DNA of 8,719 bases from contig DXGD01000277.1 in the NCBI GenBank assembly GCA_019114115.1, positions 1 to 8,719 on the forward strand, in the 5' to 3' direction. The notes beneath the pieces are model-generated. The model did not search any database. It was not told where the DNA came from and was given only the letters and a program-made list of their open reading frames with translations. Source of the DNA: Candidatus Nesterenkonia stercoripullorum (GTDB lineage Bacteria; Actinomycetota; Actinomycetes; Actinomycetales; Micrococcaceae). Positions 5,591 through 8,719 of the stretch are shown piece after piece. A program made the translations under genes and the position numbers. How positions within the stretch are numbered: the stretch's first letter is position 1; each line of letters starts with the position of its first letter.

Positions 5591-6925
5591 ATGAGGGGGA
5601 CCGTGGAAGAGATAGCATTTGACGTAGTCGTCATCGGCGGTGGCGCTGGGGGAGTCTCGGCGGCCGTGGGTGCTGCCCAGGCTGGTGCCCGTGTGGCGTT
5701 GGTGGAGCGATCGGGATTTCTGGGAGGAGCCGCGACCAACAGCTCCGTCTTGGCCTATTGCGGATTCTTCACCCAGGCCGGTGAGCGTATCGTGCGCGGA
5801 GTCGGTCAACAGTTCATTGACAGGCTTGAGGCAGAGCATCTCTACCGGGCAGAGAAACAGCCCTACTCAGGAAACACCATCGTGCTGCTGGACCGGGAGA
5901 CGACGAAGCGCACTCTGGACAGCATGGTCGAGGCAGCCGGGGTTGACGTATTCCTCCACACGACTCTGATCAGTGCTGACGTCTCGCAGCGGGAAGAATC
6001 ATCGGGACGAAAGGCAGCGGGAGGCCAGAGCTCCTCTGTCGACGCCGTGACGGTGCTCCACCGCGGAGGTAGAGTGCGTCTGCGAGCCGAGACGTTCGTC
6101 GACGCCAGCGGTGACGCGATTCTCGCCGCGGAAGCAGATGCCGGACTTATGGTCAGTACACCGGTTGAGCGTCAGGGAAGCACATTGGTGATGCACATCG
6201 GAGGTGTGCCGGCATCCGCGAACCTCCCCACGCCGGAGGACATCGACGCCGCATTCGAGCAGCACTTCGTGACCACCGGGGTGCGGCTGACACGAAGCAA
6301 CAGCGTGTGTGTCCGGAGCCCGCTCAGCGGCGAGCTCATGTTTCTCTTGGCAGACCAGCATTTCGATGCCCTGAACGTGCGAGAACTCAGCCGAGCTGAG
6401 ATGGTCGCGCGCCGGCAGACGGCCGATATCTTCGCGGCCTTGAAGAACAGGCTTCCCGGGTGGGAGTCAAGTTACCTGGCCAACACCGGACCGCAGATCG
6501 GCATCAGGGAGACTCGTCGTATCCAAGGTATCGCCTCCGTCCGGGGAGAGGATGTTCACCTCGGGACGAAGAACGACCAGACAGGAATTGCGAAGTGCGG
6601 CTGGCCCATCGAGGACCACTCCCAGCCGGGAAAGACGACGTACACCCCCATCGGCGACGACGGCTGGTACCACATTCCAGGGGAGGCGTTGTCCTCCTCA
6701 AGCCATGCCAACCTGTGGGGGGCGGGTCGTGTCATCTCGAGCGACCCCCAGGCGTACGCTTCGGTCCGGGTGATGGGCACGGCCTTCGCCACGGGACACG
6801 CGGCCGGTGTCTATGCCGCGCTGAGCGCCTCGGGTGCTCGTGAGGCTGGGCATGCGTCGAATGAGGAAGCCGGCTTCCACGCTGCTGTGCGCAGGGAACT
6901 CTCCCGCCAGGGCGCAGACATCTGA
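5591..6925 (+). CDS. FAD-dependent oxidoreductase (FAD_oxidored type)
   Basis: 444-residue flavoprotein. The N-terminus has the dinucleotide fold DVVVIGGGAGGVSAA (GGGAGG at 16-21) with acidic E39 ending the second strand, which binds the FAD ribose, then FLGGAATN (43-50). FVDASGDAILAAEAD (about 169-183), GIRETRRIQG (304-313) and GAGRVISSDPQAYASVRVM through GHAAG (about 378-406) are the later blocks I associate with PF12831-type oxidoreductases, so the protein appears complete. There is no signal peptide, so it is probably cytosolic. The ATG at 5591 was chosen over GTG at 5543 because GGAG at 5578-5581 lies nine bases upstream, the predicted transcription start falls after 5543, and the Rossmann strand then begins about ten residues in. 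First gene of the operon, 50 bp before the SDR. The substrate is unknown; oxidation of a hydroxylated compound alongside the SDR is a guess. Confidence 0.9.
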   Translation: MRGTVEEIAFDVVVIGGGAGGVSAAVGAAQAGARVALVERSGFLGGAATNSSVLAYCGFFTQAGERIVRGVGQQFIDRLEAEHLYRAEKQPYSGNTIVLLDRETTKRTLDSMVEAAGVDVFLHTTLISADVSQREESSGRKAAGGQSSSVDAVTVLHRGGRVRLRAETFVDASGDAILAAEADAGLMVSTPVERQGSTLVMHIGGVPASANLPTPEDIDAAFEQHFVTTGVRLTRSNSVCVRSPLSGELMFLLADQHFDALNVRELSRAEMVARRQTADIFAALKNRLPGWESSYLANTGPQIGIRETRRIQGIASVRGEDVHLGTKNDQTGIAKCGWPIEDHSQPGKTTYTPIGDDGWYHIPGEALSSSSHANLWGAGRVISSDPQAYASVRVMGTAFATGHAAGVYAALSASGAREAGHASNEEAGFHAAVRRELSRQGADI

Positions 6926-6975
6926 GCGGTGACAGACATCGGTGATTCACTACAGCGACGGGGAGACGAGACGTC

Positions 6976-7845
6976 ATGAGGATCCTACTGACCGGCGGGG
7001 CCGGTTCGCTTGCCGGGGACATCATTCCCGGCCTGCTCCGGAAGGGGCATGAAATTTGGGCTGTGGACCGGGCCGGGGGCACCGCGGCTGAGGCGCCCGG
7101 AGGAGACGGTCTCGGTACTCTGCATCGAGTCACATTGCCTATCGGCGCGAGTGGCAGCCCCGAGGACGCCCAGCGACTGCGCGAGATCGCCGAGTCGGTC
7201 CAGGTGATCGTGCATTTGGCGGGCATCCCGCTGGAGGACGACTGGGACCGGCTGCTCTCTGCCAATATCGACCAGACCAGGGTCATCTTCGACCTCGCTC
7301 ATCAGGCTGGGGTGAGGAGGGTCGTCTTCGCCAGCTCGGTGCACGCGGCAGGTTTCACCCCGGTGCCTGAGGCAGGGGATGTTCTTCCGGCCGACTGCCC
7401 CGTGTGGCCCAACACCTTGTACGGCAGCACGAAGGCAGCCGGAGAAGCGCTTGCCAAGTACTACGTCAGCCGTTTCGGGCTCGAGGTCCTCAATGTGAGA
7501 ATTTGCTCACGTACCGAGTACCCTACCGATGAGCGAATGCTCAGCACCTGGCTCTCACCGGCAGACGCCACAAGGCTGTTCCACGCGGGTGTCACCCAGC
7601 CGCTCCCAGAGAGCCTGTGGTCGGTATGGGGGGTATCCGCGAACCGCCGCAGCTGGTTTGACCCGACGCCGGGTGAGGCCATCGGTTTCGTCCCGCAGGA
7701 CGACGCAGAGCTTTATGCCGAGACGATCGAGGCTTCGGTGCGCAGTTCGCGTAGCACCGCTGCGGAAGGTGCCGAGCCGTGGCGTCGAACGATTGGAGGA
7801 GCGTTCAGCTCCTCTTGCCCTCCCCGGATGAAAGGACACCCATGA
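6976..7845 (+). CDS. NAD-dependent SDR, uronate dehydrogenase-like
   Basis: 289-residue extended short-chain dehydrogenase. The nucleotide fold is TGGAGSLAG at 6-14, with the third glycine of the TGxxGxxG pattern replaced by Ala13, and D31 at the end of the second strand indicates NAD rather than NADP. Catalytic residues are S121 in FASSVH and Y149-x3-K153 in LYGSTKAAG. The blocks VHLAGI, FASSVHAAG, RMLSTWLSPAD, VWGVSANRRSWFD and IGFVPQDDAE strongly recall uronate dehydrogenases, which oxidise glucuronate or galacturonate to aldarolactones. RTIGGAFSSSCPP near the end recalls their C-terminal GGTF-like strand. From memory, characterised enzymes have Asn where this one has Val122, so the substrate may differ. 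GGGGAG at 6960-6965 lies ten bases before the ATG. The stop overlaps the next start (ATGA), implying coupled translation. SDR certain; uronate activity only possible. Confidence 0.9.
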   Translation: MRILLTGGAGSLAGDIIPGLLRKGHEIWAVDRAGGTAAEAPGGDGLGTLHRVTLPIGASGSPEDAQRLREIAESVQVIVHLAGIPLEDDWDRLLSANIDQTRVIFDLAHQAGVRRVVFASSVHAAGFTPVPEAGDVLPADCPVWPNTLYGSTKAAGEALAKYYVSRFGLEVLNVRICSRTEYPTDERMLSTWLSPADATRLFHAGVTQPLPESLWSVWGVSANRRSWFDPTPGEAIGFVPQDDAELYAETIEASVRSSRSTAAEGAEPWRRTIGGAFSSSCPPRMKGHP

Positions 7846-8651
7846 CCGAGCAGAGCGATGTCTCGGAGCCGGAGACTGAATACGCTTTCGAAGTCGAGAA
7901 TCTCCACAAAGTCTTTGTGGGCAGGTCTCCAGTGCATGCCCTCGTCGATGTGAACCTGCAGCTGAAGAAAGGGTCCTTCACGTGCATCGTGGGTCCTTCG
8001 GGATGTGGGAAGTCCACTCTGCTGCGAGTCCTCGGGGGCCTTGAGGCTCGGACGTCAGGAGACCTCACGGTCTCTCTCCCCACTTCCAACGTGCCCTCGT
8101 CGGCGTTCGTCTTCCAAGAGCATGGCGTCTTTCCGTGGTTCACAGTGCTGGAGAACGTGGCTTTCGGCGAGCGTATGGCCGGCGTCGGGAAAAGTCAGCG
8201 CGAGGGCAATGCCCGGGAGTGGATTCGCCGTGCCGGCTTGGCCGGGTTCGAGGACGTCTACCCGGAGCAGCTCTCCGGCGGCATGCGGCAGCGGATCGCC
8301 ATCGCGAGAGCCTTCGCGACGGGCTCCCCAGCTCTGCTGATGGACGAGCCGCTGGGGGCCCTCGATGCTCAGACGCGCACGTTGATGCAGGAGCAGCTGG
8401 TCGAGCTGTGGGAGCAGGAGCGCAAGACAGTCGTACTGGTGACGCACTCCATTGAGGAGGCACTCCTGCTCGGCGATGAGATCGTGATGATGTCGGCTCG
8501 CCCCGCGCGCGTCAAAGAAGTCATCAGCGTTCCCTTCGGGCGCCCGCGCGGACTGGATATCGAGAAGGACCCGCGCTTCACGGAAATGAAGACCGCTATC
8601 TGGGAGTCCATGCGGGATGAAGTCCAAGCGTCGATGGGAGCACGTTCATGA
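7842..8651 (+). CDS. ABC transporter ATP-binding protein, NitT/TauT type
   Basis: 269-residue ATPase subunit of an importer, peripheral on the cytoplasmic face. Motifs occur in order: Walker A GPSGCGKST (51-59), Q-loop Q92 in FQEHGVFPW, signature LSGGMRQR (144-151), Walker B LLMDEP (165-170) with catalytic E169, D-loop LGALD (171-175) and H-loop H202 in VTHSIEEA. The sequences FQEHGVFPWFTVLENV and THSIEEALLLGDEIVMMSARPARV are typical of the nitrate/sulfonate/taurine/pyrimidine-precursor class, which pairs with a single permease type and a periplasmic-type binding protein. The ATG at 7842 overlaps the SDR stop by four bases and is preceded by AAAGGA at 7831-7836, so it is preferred to a start inside the SDR gene. 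Its own stop overlaps the next ATG in the same way. The imported compound is unknown; members of this class carry very different ligands. Confidence 0.96.
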   Translation: MTEQSDVSEPETEYAFEVENLHKVFVGRSPVHALVDVNLQLKKGSFTCIVGPSGCGKSTLLRVLGGLEARTSGDLTVSLPTSNVPSSAFVFQEHGVFPWFTVLENVAFGERMAGVGKSQREGNAREWIRRAGLAGFEDVYPEQLSGGMRQRIAIARAFATGSPALLMDEPLGALDAQTRTLMQEQLVELWEQERKTVVLVTHSIEEALLLGDEIVMMSARPARVKEVISVPFGRPRGLDIEKDPRFTEMKTAIWESMRDEVQASMGARS

Positions 8652-8719
8652 GCGCTACAGTAGACATCGCGAACCCTGCCGCTCATGATGCTATCGCCTC
8701 GGAAGTGCGTCGCAATGGA
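8648..8719 (+). CDS. Start of the next gene, probably the ABC permease (partial)
   Basis: The ATG at 8648 overlaps the ATPase stop (ATGA), and GGGAG at 8636-8640 lies seven bases upstream, so this is a real translational start. Only 24 codons are present before the window ends, encoding a hydrophilic segment that ends in SEVRRNG. A polar, basic stretch before the first helix is what NitT/TauT-type permeases usually have, and the permease commonly follows the ATPase, but no membrane segment is reached here. The permease identity is inferred from position only; a binding protein is less likely because no signal peptide is seen. Confidence 0.6.
   Translation, partial: MSATVDIANPAAHDAIASEVRRNG

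Noticed and set aside
5438..5839. N-terminal extension of the LysR protein by 134 residues
   Set aside because: It would lie antisense to the flavoprotein gene and across the promoter region. The ATG at 5437 has a good ribosome site and gives the canonical LysR N-terminus.
6915..6940. Direct repeat CAGACATC at 6915-6922 and 6933-6940 around the flavoprotein stop
   Set aside because: It is only eight bases long in two copies with no symmetry or mobile-element context. It could be chance or a small slippage event.
1..8719. CRISPR arrays, insertion sequences, tRNA or rRNA genes, toxin-antitoxin pairs or phage genes
   Set aside because: No spaced direct repeats with unique spacers, transposase motifs, terminal inverted repeats, cloverleaf-like sequences or phage-type proteins were seen on reading either strand.

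Overview
The window reads as chromosome of a high-GC actinobacterium, possibly Micrococcales (genus not determined). Reasons: GC-rich coding bias with strong G/C third positions, several GTG starts, a DUF4245 membrane protein (an actinobacterial family), and three start codons preceded by a TANNNT-like hexamer exactly six bases upstream, the layout of leaderless actinobacterial genes.

Left part (1-4532), housekeeping-type genes. The 3' end of an unidentified gene is followed by a NUDIX hydrolase (143-652, +). A 13-bp hairpin then separates it from the convergent class II fumarase (711-2144, -). Upstream of fumarase on the same strand lie a beta-carbonic anhydrase (2198-2875, -) and a DUF4245 membrane-anchored protein (2964-3686, -). 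The 88-bp gap between the last two is largely filled by five units of a 13-bp tandem repeat. A 102-bp divergent promoter region separates DUF4245 from a TVP38/TMEM64-family membrane protein (3789-4532, +).

Right part (4508-8719), an accessory-looking metabolic and transport locus. A LysR-type regulator (4508-5437, -) overlaps the TVP38 gene tail to tail by 25 bp and is transcribed away from an FAD-dependent oxidoreductase (5591-6925, +). This is followed by a uronate-dehydrogenase-like SDR (6976-7845), a NitT/TauT-type ABC ATPase (7842-8651) and the first 24 codons of the next gene, probably the ABC permease (8648 onward). The last three genes are joined by two ATGA overlaps. The 153-bp divergent region holds a LysR-type box (ATGC-N7-GCAT, containing T-N11-A) centred about 64 bp before the predicted start of transcription of the FAD gene, plus further dyads over the promoter.

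Reading the right part as a unit: the LysR protein probably senses a small molecule and controls import by the ABC transporter, with the SDR and the flavoprotein carrying out oxidations of the imported compound. The substrate cannot be read from the sequence. This locus is the best candidate in the window for an undescribed system. The left part appears ordinary apart from its repeat and promoter details.
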